From Candidatus Altimarinota bacterium (GTDB lineage Bacteria; Patescibacteriota; Gracilibacteria; UM-FILTER-43-11), in assembly GCA_028281045.1 (NCBI GenBank), contig JANQKP010000004.1, positions 45,044 through 109,043 on the forward strand: a DNA stretch of 64,000 bases. The letters run 5' to 3'. The position numbers were made by a program, and so were the translations under genes. The notes under the pieces were generated by a model that saw only the letters and a program-made list of their open reading frames with translations, was not told where the DNA came from and did not search any database. Shown here in pieces: positions 27,074 to 35,441 of the stretch (position 1 is the stretch's first letter; the number at the start of each line of letters is the position of its first letter).

Positions 27074-28737
27074 TTGCCTCCAATACGATAAAGATAGTCG
27101 TCTGGAATATATTCAATTGGAAGCTGAGCAAGGTCTAGATACTCAAGTGGATTCACATGCTCTCCATTTCGATATACCTCGAAATGTAGATGTGGACCTG
27201 TGGTTTGCCATCCAGCCCCCTTGGTTCCTGGAGCTCCACCGGTTAGCCCAATAAGGTCTCCGCGTTTCACTACAGTCCCTGGTTTTACTAAGATGTCATA
27301 CACATGTCCGTAAACGGTCATGATGTTATTTTTATGTGCCAGAATAATGTAGCTATACCCCATTCCATTATCTTTAGTTTGGAAAACGTAAGCATTAGCC
27401 GGAGCATAAATAGGCGTACGCATTGGCGCTCTTAGATCAATCGCATTATGAGGACCCCACTGTTTTGGATATGTAGGATCATGGAAGTAAGCGGTAACCG
27501 CTTTTGGCTCCACGGGCCAATCAAGGAATGCGGTTCTTGTAGGCTCCGCAGCCTCTTCCTCATCTTTAATTTCAATTAGATTGTCTTCACTGTAATCAAA
27601 TTCAGTCGCCTCTTCTTCAAGGGCATCTAAGTCTTCTAGACTTTCATCAAGCAACTTGAGTTTTTCTTCAATGAACTCAATGTTGTCCTGCATATTGGCA
27701 ATGGCCAGCGCAGACTCTTCTTGTTGCCTCAGAGATTCTTCAAGTAGGGCTTGGTATTTAGCCTCCTCCCCTTTTGTATCTTCTAGAAGTTGCTTTTTGC
27801 TAATGCGCCCTTCTTTCAGGAAATCTTTTTCCTGATTAAGCGAAGCGTAAAGTCCTTGAAGTTTCTTTTGTTCCAAGAAAACCGTTTCTTGTTTTTCTTC
27901 CAGTTCCATTTGTCTTTCATCTAGAGCATGGAACACCTCACGTCCGGTTTGCTCCATAATCGCCAGATAATCTTTACCCATTAGGGTTTCACTTAAAGAA
28001 TTATCTGAAAGCAGAAGCTTCACCGTATTAGCACCAGTATCATAAAGTCCCAAGTACTCTTGCTCTTCTTCATATAAAAGCGTGATGTAATCTAGCACTA
28101 CTTTTTCTTGCACTTTAAGCTCTACCTTACTGCGTTCAATGGTTCTCATTAAATCTTTAATGAGCACTTGTTTTTCCGCTACAAGATGTTCAATTTTATT
28201 GATCTTCTCTTTATTTACATTCAGCTGACTATTTAAAACCTCAATTTGTCCTTCTAAGCTCTTAATTTCTTCACGAATAGGCTCCAAAGCTTCTTCGGCT
28301 TCTTTAATTTGCGCATCAAAAGAGTTAAAGGTTTCAATTTCAGCATCTAAATTATCTCTAATTCCATCTAAACGTCTTTCAGAGAATTCTTTTTTACCTC
28401 CCCAGTTAGAAATAATACTGGCTTTGTATTCTTCAAAGGCAGAGAACTTCTTCGTTTCCTCAGGTAATGCCTCATAAGCCGCCCTTGCCTCTTCTTCATC
28501 GATATTAATTTCATTACCTTCGGCATCGAAAATACCTTGGTCTGTGATCTCAATAAGATCTTCATCGCTATACTGTAAAAATTCCTCAAAATCCTCTCCA
28601 TTTCCACCGCTTTCTGCAGTGGGAACTTCAGGAAGTTCGGGTTTAGCGAAGCCTTGCTCTACAGTGATTAAATTGAAAATCAGAGCAAGGGATAGAATTT
28701 GGGCCGTAAAATGTTTCTTTTTGAAGATATAAATCAT
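27070..28737 (-). CDS. Exported M23 peptidase with long coiled coil (EnvC/NlpD-like)
   Basis: Predicted envelope peptidoglycan hydrolase or amidase activator. An N-terminal signal segment (FTAQILSLALIFNLITV) ends near residue 30. An acidic region follows, then a coiled coil at about 130-390 as in EnvC. The C-terminal M23 domain retains zinc ligands: HNAID (HxxxD), and HLHFEVYRNGEHVNP with HxH. All key ligands seem present, so it may be catalytic rather than a degenerate activator. The frame has two adjacent ATG codons. I choose the second (28737) because the promoter would start transcription at exactly that A. Confidence 0.93.
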   Translation of the reverse strand: MIYIFKKKHFTAQILSLALIFNLITVEQGFAKPELPEVPTAESGGNGEDFEEFLQYSDEDLIEITDQGIFDAEGNEINIDEEEARAAYEALPEETKKFSAFEEYKASIISNWGGKKEFSERRLDGIRDNLDAEIETFNSFDAQIKEAEEALEPIREEIKSLEGQIEVLNSQLNVNKEKINKIEHLVAEKQVLIKDLMRTIERSKVELKVQEKVVLDYITLLYEEEQEYLGLYDTGANTVKLLLSDNSLSETLMGKDYLAIMEQTGREVFHALDERQMELEEKQETVFLEQKKLQGLYASLNQEKDFLKEGRISKKQLLEDTKGEEAKYQALLEESLRQQEESALAIANMQDNIEFIEEKLKLLDESLEDLDALEEEATEFDYSEDNLIEIKDEEEAAEPTRTAFLDWPVEPKAVTAYFHDPTYPKQWGPHNAIDLRAPMRTPIYAPANAYVFQTKDNGMGYSYIILAHKNNIMTVYGHVYDILVKPGTVVKRGDLIGLTGGAPGTKGAGWQTTGPHLHFEVYRNGEHVNPLEYLDLAQLPIEYIPDDYLYRIGGN

Positions 28738-28743
28738 CATATT

Positions 28744-28772
28744 ATTATACCAAAAAATGGCCTAAATTTCAA
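28744..28772 (-). promoter_or_regulatory. Promoter P3, carrying the shared CATTTTTTGG block; predicted leaderless start
   Basis: On the minus strand: TTGAAA (28767-28772), a 17-base spacer ending CATTTTTTGG, and TATAAT (28744-28749). Seven bases on from the -10 box is the A of the ATG at 28737, so the message should begin with its start codon. Confidence 0.85.
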
Positions 28773-28845
28773 TGGTTTTCCGCTATAAATACACAAAAAT
28801 TGGATTGCTTTAAAAAAGGGGCTAAATGTGATAATCTTAAAGCCT

Positions 28846-29412
28846 ATGATTGGATACCTTACAGGACTCACCATCGACAAAGACGAAAAAAGCCTCCTGC
28901 TTCTAGCGGGCGCTGTGGGATACCGTATTTTTACCACTACAGATCTGCTTTCTCAGGTGAAAATCGATGATAAATTGCATCTTTTCATTCACACCGCGGT
29001 ACGTGAAGATGATATTGCGCTTTATGGCTTTAAAAAGAAAGAAGAGCTTCTTTTCTTTGAGCAACTCATGAGCGTAAGCGGAGTTGGACCTAAAATGGCA
29101 CTTGAAATTCTAAGTACTCCGATCAATATCACCCAAAATGCGATTATTGCCGGAGATACCGATGTACTCACTAAGATCAAAGGCCTTGGAAAGAAAACCG
29201 CAGAGCGTGTGATTCTGGAGCTGAAAAACAAAGTGGTTCCACTAGACTTTGCGATCAATCAAGAAGGTCCACAGTCTGTAGACCAAGAAGCAGTCCTTGC
29301 GCTTACCAGCCTAGGATACGAAAAATTCGAGGTCGTGAAGTTCCTTTCTGGAATGGAAAAAGACCTGAAAGATACGGAGGAAATTGTGCGCGAATTCTTG
29401 AAAGAAAAGTAG
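28846..29412 (+). CDS. ruvA: Holliday junction DNA-binding protein RuvA
   Basis: Tetrameric junction binder that loads RuvB. Seen: MIGYLTG start, the OB-fold domain with HTAVREDDIALYGF, the helix-hairpin-helix pair SVSGVGPKMALEIL and IKGLGKKTAERVILELK, and domain III with ALTSLGYEKFEVVKFL. The frame is open to a GTG at 28828, but the ATG at 28846 gives the universal MIGY opening and is preferred, giving 188 residues. It is divergent from the M23 gene and separated from pgi by about 100 bases. Confidence 0.97.
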   Translation: MIGYLTGLTIDKDEKSLLLLAGAVGYRIFTTTDLLSQVKIDDKLHLFIHTAVREDDIALYGFKKKEELLFFEQLMSVSGVGPKMALEILSTPINITQNAIIAGDTDVLTKIKGLGKKTAERVILELKNKVVPLDFAINQEGPQSVDQEAVLALTSLGYEKFEVVKFLSGMEKDLKDTEEIVREFLKEK

Positions 29413-29460
29413 CCTAAAAAAATTGACGTAGTCAAAGCTTCATGGCCACGGTTTTTTGCC

Positions 29461-29489
29461 TTGGGCAAACGCCCTATTTAAGTTAGAAT
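29461..29489 (+). promoter_or_regulatory. Promoter of pgi
   Basis: TTGGGC at 29461-29466, a 17-base spacer, and TAGAAT at 29484-29489. The ATG follows at 29516. It may also serve the downstream pilin genes, which show no promoter of their own. Confidence 0.6.
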
Positions 29490-29515
29490 ATTTCTAGTAG
29501 AAAAAACACATAAAA

Positions 29516-30802
29516 ATGATCACTTTAAATACCGACTCCATTTTGCGAAAAAATATCGGGTTAAATGGCCTCAGCCAAAAGACTCTAGATCGTTTTTTTG
29601 AAAAGAACAAAAAAGCGATAGGAAAGGTGTTTAAAAATAAGAAAAAACTAGGGTTTAACTTCTTAGAACTTCCGGACAATTCAGCTCTAGTAAGACAAAT
29701 TAACGCTTTTGCTAAAGCCCAGGCCAAACATAAGTGGGAAAACATTGTAGTCCTTGGTATTGGAGGCTCTTCACTAGGTCTCATTGCTCTGCAAGATTCT
29801 ATTTTAGGCCCGCTTCATAATCTAAAAGCAAAGCCACGCCTGTTTGTGGTAGATAATATCGACCCGGCTTACACCGATGAGCTCTTAAAAACCATTAAAG
29901 CAGAAAAAACGCTGTTTATTGTGATTTCTAAATCTGGAGGAACCACAGAGCCCATGATTCAATACTCTGTGATTCGTGAACTGCTTGAAAAAAAGAAATT
30001 AAAACTCAGTAAGCACCTTGTTTTTGTGACAGATCCTAAAAAAGGATTGCTGCGCCCTATTGCTAAAAAGGAAGGAATCACTGCTTTTGAGGTTCCAGAT
30101 AAAGTAGGGGGGAGATTCTCTGTTCTTTCTGCCGTTGGCTTGCTTCCAGCAGCGCTCGTTGGAATAGACATTTCTGCGCTTCTTCGTGGAGCGAAGAAAA
30201 TGCGCGAAAGCATTAAGAAAAATAACTCTGTTTGCAATCCCGCGTTTCAACTGGCCTCAATTCAGTATCTTTTAGACAAGCGCAAAGGTAAGGCCATGAC
30301 AGTGCTTATGCCGTATAGCAATTACCTGTTCCGTGTTGGAGACTGGTACAGACAACTACTGGCTGAAAGTATTGGAAAAAATTTAAGAAGTGGACCTACT
30401 CCAATTAACGCACTAGGGACAACAGATCAGCATTCACAGCTTCAGCTTTACAGCCAAGGTCCAAATAATAAATTCTTTATCTTCATGCGTCTTAATGCAC
30501 ACAAAAGCGACCTTAAGACCGCAGATAATCTGCCAAAAGATATTGGCTTCTTAAGCAAAAAGAAATTCAGTACAGTCATGGATGCGGCTTATTCTGGAAC
30601 CATGCAATCACTCACTAAAAATAAAAGACCGAATCTAACTTTAACTCTTTCGAAAGTAAATGAAGAAACGATCGGAGAGCTCTTTATGCTCTTTGAGTTT
30701 CAGGTGGCGCTTCTAGGCGAATTCTATCGCGTAGATGCGTTCAACCAACCTGGTGTTGAGCTCTCCAAAGTCATCACTAAACAAATTCTTTCTGAAAAAT
30801 AA
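29516..30802 (+). CDS. pgi: Glucose-6-phosphate isomerase
   Basis: Interconverts glucose 6-phosphate and fructose 6-phosphate in glycolysis or gluconeogenesis. Seen: LGIGGSSLGLIAL, the phosphate-binding VISKSGGTTEPMIQY, the active-site GGRFSVLSAVGLLPAAL, and the late LGTTDQHSQLQLYSQGP carrying the catalytic His region. Length 428 is at the short end, as in the Bacillus-type enzymes. Its end overlaps the likely start of the first pilin-like gene. Confidence 0.97.
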   Translation: MITLNTDSILRKNIGLNGLSQKTLDRFFEKNKKAIGKVFKNKKKLGFNFLELPDNSALVRQINAFAKAQAKHKWENIVVLGIGGSSLGLIALQDSILGPLHNLKAKPRLFVVDNIDPAYTDELLKTIKAEKTLFIVISKSGGTTEPMIQYSVIRELLEKKKLKLSKHLVFVTDPKKGLLRPIAKKEGITAFEVPDKVGGRFSVLSAVGLLPAALVGIDISALLRGAKKMRESIKKNNSVCNPAFQLASIQYLLDKRKGKAMTVLMPYSNYLFRVGDWYRQLLAESIGKNLRSGPTPINALGTTDQHSQLQLYSQGPNNKFFIFMRLNAHKSDLKTADNLPKDIGFLSKKKFSTVMDAAYSGTMQSLTKNKRPNLTLTLSKVNEETIGELFMLFEFQVALLGEFYRVDAFNQPGVELSKVITKQILSEK

Positions 30803-31388
30803 AATCAAATCTAACTTAGGTTACACGATTTCTGAAATGACCATTGTCATTATCATTGTTGGTATTATTTTTGGAATGGGTTCTAACTTTTTCCGTGGAG
30901 CCAGAGGCCAATTTGTTTACAACAACAGTTTGCAAGATGCGGTAAATATTATTAAAACTGCTCGTAACTTTGCCATCACCAGCCGCGCAGCTTTTGATGG
31001 GGTGACGAGCCAGGTTCCCCCAGAAGGCTATGGGGTTTATATCAATAGACCAGCTCGGCAGATTATATTGTTTGCCAATACCGCCATTGCTGGAGATGAA
31101 CGTAATCAATACAATGCTGGCTCAGATTTAATTGAGGAGCAACTCGACTTCCCACAGGAAACAGAATTCATTTCTATGACTTCAGACACAGGCACACCGA
31201 ATGAGGCTGTGATCATTTTCCGCCCACCACTAGCTGACGCTTTCTTAAGTAATAATGGAGATCCTAATATGGCGATTAATCTTTATGAAGAAATCACCAT
31301 GGAATTTAGAAGATTGGGTGCTCCAGCTACAGCGACTAAAGAAATTATATTTAACCGCACTAAAGGCTTCCCTGAAGTACAGCTTTAA
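30735..31388 (+). CDS. GspH/FimU-like minor pseudopilin
   Basis: Minor pilin-like protein of a type IV pilus or type II secretion system. A class III signal is visible: basic leader NKIKSNLG, then the mature start YTISEMTIVIIIVGIIFGMG with the essential Glu5. The head domain begins SLQDAVNIIKTARNFAITSR, which resembles the GspH/FimU group. The stated ATG overlaps pgi by 68 bases and gives a 29-residue leader; a CTG at 30792 would give a more usual 10-residue leader. First of four overlapping genes with prepilin N-termini. A prepilin peptidase and pilus motors are not in this window. Confidence 0.87.
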   Translation: MRSTNLVLSSPKSSLNKFFLKNKIKSNLGYTISEMTIVIIIVGIIFGMGSNFFRGARGQFVYNNSLQDAVNIIKTARNFAITSRAAFDGVTSQVPPEGYGVYINRPARQIILFANTAIAGDERNQYNAGSDLIEEQLDFPQETEFISMTSDTGTPNEAVIIFRPPLADAFLSNNGDPNMAINLYEEITMEFRRLGAPATATKEIIFNRTKGFPEVQL

Positions 31389-32182
31389 TGAAACTTTTTA
31401 GAAACAACAGAGGTGAAACCATTGCAGAGACCATTATTGCACTCTCTATTTTGGCGGTTGGAATTACCATTGCTAGTTCTATTAGCGCTTCGTCACTTAG
31501 AAATATTTCTTCTTCAAAAAATAGAGTGATTGCGGTAAACATTGCGCGTGAAGGCATTGAAGCCGTGCGCAATATTAGAGATACAAACTGGTTAAAGTAT
31601 GGAAATAAAAAAAGACAGTGCTGGAATCATCTTCCGATCGATTACGACACGGGTATTGGAAGCCCAATCCCCCCTTGTGATCCTACGGTGCCTACAGCCT
31701 TAATAGAACCTGGAACTTATATTGTTTATAAATCTGGGAATAATGAATCTCCGCCAAACAGAAGATGGAGACTAGAAGCCGTGGCAGCCCCAACAGATCC
31801 GATTCAAGCGGAATATAACTTGGGACTAATTGATATAGATACAGCGGGGGTAGATTCAGATAACGATACCAATTTTGCTAACGATGAAGACACTTACAAC
31901 CATATTACTCCAGGAGACGCCTTAGGCACCTCTGGGCTTCCTGGCGTAAATGATACCGCCTTAGTCACCACAAGTCCGTTCTCTAGAATCATTACTATAG
32001 AGTACTTGGCTAATAGCGGAACACTTCTTCCTACTACAGGCTCATTAAGCGGACATTTAGATCCACACAACCGCATGGTAGTGACTTCGCGTGTGCAGTG
32101 GATACAAGGACCGAATTTATTTAACACAGAACTTAAGACCGTACTCACAGATTACTTAGATCGAGAAAACCTCAATGATTAA
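31388..32182 (+). CDS. PilV/GspI-like minor pseudopilin
   Basis: Prepilin-type N-terminus: MKLFRNNRG, then the mature start ETIAETIIALSILAVGITIA, with Glu5 kept but Glu instead of Phe at position 1. The segment NIAREGIEAVRNIRDTNWL is typical of PilV-like minor pilins. The 264-residue head contains an Asp-rich stretch (DIDTAGVDSDNDTNFANDED) that could bind calcium. It shares one base with the previous gene and overlaps the next by 8 bases, so translation is probably coupled. Confidence 0.87.
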   Translation: MKLFRNNRGETIAETIIALSILAVGITIASSISASSLRNISSSKNRVIAVNIAREGIEAVRNIRDTNWLKYGNKKRQCWNHLPIDYDTGIGSPIPPCDPTVPTALIEPGTYIVYKSGNNESPPNRRWRLEAVAAPTDPIQAEYNLGLIDIDTAGVDSDNDTNFANDEDTYNHITPGDALGTSGLPGVNDTALVTTSPFSRIITIEYLANSGTLLPTTGSLSGHLDPHNRMVVTSRVQWIQGPNLFNTELKTVLTDYLDRENLND

Positions 32183-35100
32183 ATTCTTTAAAAATCATTG
32201 GCCAAAGCAAAAGAAAGGCTTCACCATAGCCGAGCTTTTGATCTCTACCGTTATTTTTGGTCTTATTATCACTTTCTCTGCTGGAGTATACTCTAGTTTC
32301 TTCAGTTCGGTGCGTAATTTAAAAGCCGCCAATAATATTTACGAAGAAACTCGCTTCACCATGGAGCGTATTGTGGCTGAAGTACGTAGTGGGACTATAG
32401 ATTACGAAGAATACTTTAATCAAAAAGGGGCCAACATCCCTGGAAAGAATTATTGTAGCTATAATCAAAAATTCTACTTAAATGGACCTGATGGGGTGCC
32501 GGGAACCGTAGATGATGAAAGTATTGGAATACAAAAAGATGGAGAAACGGCTTTAGACACGCCACTGCAAGAAGAACTTTATATTATCAACGCTGAAGGA
32601 GATGGTAGAACGCTGATCAAACTTGAAAATGATCGCGTTAAAATCCTAAAACTGGATGGTAAAGACTATGGAATCGATGGACTCCCTCAAGATGCTGGGA
32701 TTCCAAGAGATCCAGACCAAGGTGAAGGCGATGGCCTTATAGACACTTGGGTTTGTGCGAGTGGATTTACCTGTGCTGTTGATGGAGATGGAACCGATCG
32801 CGTGGAAAACTCAAGCTATGTAGACATCACTCCAGCCTCAATTGAAGTGAAAGACATTCAATTCATAATTGAGCCATTGCAAGATCCACGTAAGGCTTAC
32901 AATGAACCAAGTATTCAAATACAACCTCATGTCACCATTAAGTTAACTGCGCAGTCTGCAGCCAACTTAGCTGCAGAATTCCAAGGAGATCCTCCTTCTA
33001 TCGTTTTAGAATCTACGGTAACCACACGTGTGCAACAAGAAATCTTAACCGGATGTAACACAGCCATTTGTTTAAATGGAAATGAAAGAGCTTGTGGCCT
33101 TCAGGCAGGAGTGTGTCTCGATGACACTCCAGGAGCCGCTTGTTTAAGTAATTCAGAATGTACTAATCCTGGGGAATACTGTGTACAAGGCTTCTGTAGA
33201 GAGGCGCCAACGGAAACCTGTAATCAGGGATCTTGGGGTGGATGTGATGCCACCGGCTATGCTGCTTTCGCAGATGCCAATAACCCAGCACATCCAAGTG
33301 GACTTTCTAATTATCAGGCGGGCTCTGAAATTGCTGGATGTACTGACGATGCTTGTCGTGAAGCGTTCTGTGAAGACGGACTAGATAACGATTGTGATGG
33401 CTTCTCTGATCTTTTAGACTCAGATTGTACGTTCTACTTCTGTAGCAACGGACAAGTAGACACTACCGTAGCCAACCTAAATGAGTGTGCGCCAGATGTG
33501 GGTGGTGCTTGTGCAGGAATTCATACCTCGCAACCTCTGGGTGAAGAAACCCTTTGTTTCGATGGTTATGACAATGACTGTAGTGGCGATGCTGACGAAT
33601 TCGATAGTAATTGTATAGACCTTATTTGTTCTAATGGAGTACAAGATCCAACCACAGGAAATACTTTTGCAGCAAATAGTCATACCCCAACCAATTACAC
33701 GATTGGAGCAACGCCAAGCACAGACAAGAATGAACTTGCGATTGATGTAGGTGGGCTTTGCGGAGGTGTGCCAGGAAATGAAATTGGAGCCGCTTGTTTC
33801 GATGGACTGGACAATGACAATGATGGAGCTGCCGATGAATTAGACCCAGACGATTGTAAGCCTGAGATTTGTGAAAACAATAGACACGATACTGACATGG
33901 TGAGCAGTCTTTATACTCCACAAGATTACCTGGGAGACTACACCGATTCATTCAATACGGATAACACCGATTTAGATGAAGCCTGTCAAAACATTGGAGG
34001 AGTTTGTTCTGGCTACAATGATGGCTTCGCCGTTCACGATTTACTCACAGGAGAATCTGATGTAGCCCTTCCAACGTGGCAAAATCTATGTAGCGATGGT
34101 CTAGACAATGATTGTGATGGAGACATTGATACTATCGATACAGAGTGTTGTATCGACCAAGATGGAGATGGCTATGGAATCATTGGCTTCATTGATTCTT
34201 GCTCTGTTCCTGTGGCTGATTGTAACGACAGCAGCATACTAGCCAGCCCAGGCATTCTTACAGAAACTTCATGTACCGATAGCCTAGATAACGACTGTGA
34301 TGGAGACACGGACTTTAACGATAGCGATTGTATACAGATAGCCGTGCCAGATCTATTCAACGGTGTGGTTATGGGGGTACAAACTACGTTAAACCTTACG
34401 CAAAATGACGATGTCTCTGCCGTACCAAGCTCACTAGTCATTAGCGTGCCCGCAAGTGATGGTGGAACTATTATCAACAACGGAGATGGAACGGTGGATT
34501 ACACCTCTTCTCTAAGTCCAGGAACAGTAACCTTTGAATATGAAATCGATGATACCTCAGCCATAACTCACTCCGCTTCAGTAGAAGTAAATGTGGTTCA
34601 GATTCCATTTGCAAATGATCAAAACTTTGAGATGACGAGTAATGACGCCACTTTAGGAGCGGCTATCTCAGGCGCTGGGCATAGCTTGCAAACCTTTACA
34701 GAGACCATAGACCTTAAACTGGGAGATAGTTATGGGCCAGGAATAGACACCAGTAGTTATGTGGTGCTTTCAGGGCCAAGCAATGGATCTTTGGATACCA
34801 CTACCCCAGCCAATGGAGTTGTAGTTTACACTCCTGGAGAATTCACAGGGCAAGACAGCTTCACTTATAGATACAAAGGAACGGACGCCACAGATTCCAA
34901 TATTGGAACGGTAACGATAGATGCGCAGCTTCCTATGGTCGCCTTCATTAGCCCAAATCGCTACGACGGAGACTTTGGTGGAACTGCGGGAGGAAATGCC
35001 CTTTGTCAGACCATTGCTTACGATGTGGGCAGCATCATTCCTGCTGGAAAAACCTTTAAAGCATGGCTGGGCTCTGCAACAGATCCTATTCCAAGTAAAT

Positions 35101-35441
35101 TCTTCCAATCTCCTGGTAAGTACGTAACGATGCGCGGTACCATAGTGGCTGATAATTGGGCAGACTTAACTAATGGAAATATAGATGTAGCCCTGAATAT
35201 CACCCCAGCGGCTGACAACCTAGGGGGTCAGTTTGGAACCGATGCTACCAGAAGAGTTTGGACAGGAGCTCAAACGAGTGGAGGTGTTGATACCTACAAC
35301 TGTAATGACTGGATCAGCACAGGATCTTCAGGAACCTATGGAATTCAATGGTCAGACGTTGCTCCTTGGACCGACCGTAACGCTGGTGGGCAATCTTGTT
35401 CTCAACAATACAAAATATACTGTCTTCAAACCACGCCTTAA
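32175..35441 (+). CDS. Giant PilW/GspJ-like minor pilin with MopE-like repeats and DUF1554-like C-terminus
   Basis: N-terminus KKG, then FTIAELLISTVIFGLIITFS, is a classical prepilin cleavage site and helix with Glu5, and YEETRFTMERIVAEVRSG fits PilW/GspJ. Instead of ending at about 250 residues it runs to 1088. Residues about 290-400 are Cys-rich. Five MopE-like DGLDNDCDG-type units follow (first Cys at residues 399, 461, 541, 639 and 699). Two Ig/cadherin-like segments cover about 720-915. A C-terminal DUF1554-like domain from about 921 contains ISPNRYDGDFGG, FKAWL and WTGAQTSGG. I infer a pilus-tip adhesin with metal-stabilised stalk. No PilY1 gene lies alongside, so this protein may fill that role. 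Confidence 0.88.
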   Translation: MIKFFKNHWPKQKKGFTIAELLISTVIFGLIITFSAGVYSSFFSSVRNLKAANNIYEETRFTMERIVAEVRSGTIDYEEYFNQKGANIPGKNYCSYNQKFYLNGPDGVPGTVDDESIGIQKDGETALDTPLQEELYIINAEGDGRTLIKLENDRVKILKLDGKDYGIDGLPQDAGIPRDPDQGEGDGLIDTWVCASGFTCAVDGDGTDRVENSSYVDITPASIEVKDIQFIIEPLQDPRKAYNEPSIQIQPHVTIKLTAQSAANLAAEFQGDPPSIVLESTVTTRVQQEILTGCNTAICLNGNERACGLQAGVCLDDTPGAACLSNSECTNPGEYCVQGFCREAPTETCNQGSWGGCDATGYAAFADANNPAHPSGLSNYQAGSEIAGCTDDACREAFCEDGLDNDCDGFSDLLDSDCTFYFCSNGQVDTTVANLNECAPDVGGACAGIHTSQPLGEETLCFDGYDNDCSGDADEFDSNCIDLICSNGVQDPTTGNTFAANSHTPTNYTIGATPSTDKNELAIDVGGLCGGVPGNEIGAACFDGLDNDNDGAADELDPDDCKPEICENNRHDTDMVSSLYTPQDYLGDYTDSFNTDNTDLDEACQNIGGVCSGYNDGFAVHDLLTGESDVALPTWQNLCSDGLDNDCDGDIDTIDTECCIDQDGDGYGIIGFIDSCSVPVADCNDSSILASPGILTETSCTDSLDNDCDGDTDFNDSDCIQIAVPDLFNGVVMGVQTTLNLTQNDDVSAVPSSLVISVPASDGGTIINNGDGTVDYTSSLSPGTVTFEYEIDDTSAITHSASVEVNVVQIPFANDQNFEMTSNDATLGAAISGAGHSLQTFTETIDLKLGDSYGPGIDTSSYVVLSGPSNGSLDTTTPANGVVVYTPGEFTGQDSFTYRYKGTDATDSNIGTVTIDAQLPMVAFISPNRYDGDFGGTAGGNALCQTIAYDVGSIIPAGKTFKAWLGSATDPIPSKFFQSPGKYVTMRGTIVADNWADLTNGNIDVALNITPAADNLGGQFGTDATRRVWTGAQTSGGVDTYNCNDWISTGSSGTYGIQWSDVAPWTDRNAGGQSCSQQYKIYCLQTTP
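33369..34330 (+). repeat. Five MopE-like Asp/Cys repeat units inside the giant pilin
   Basis: Units of about 20 codons begin at 33369, 33555, 33796, 34089 and 34271. Each reads C-x-D-[GS]-x-D-N-D-[CN]-[DS]-G-x-x-D, and they end at a further Cys. Spacing is irregular (62-98 codons), and the third unit has Asn in place of the middle Cys. Confidence 0.85.
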
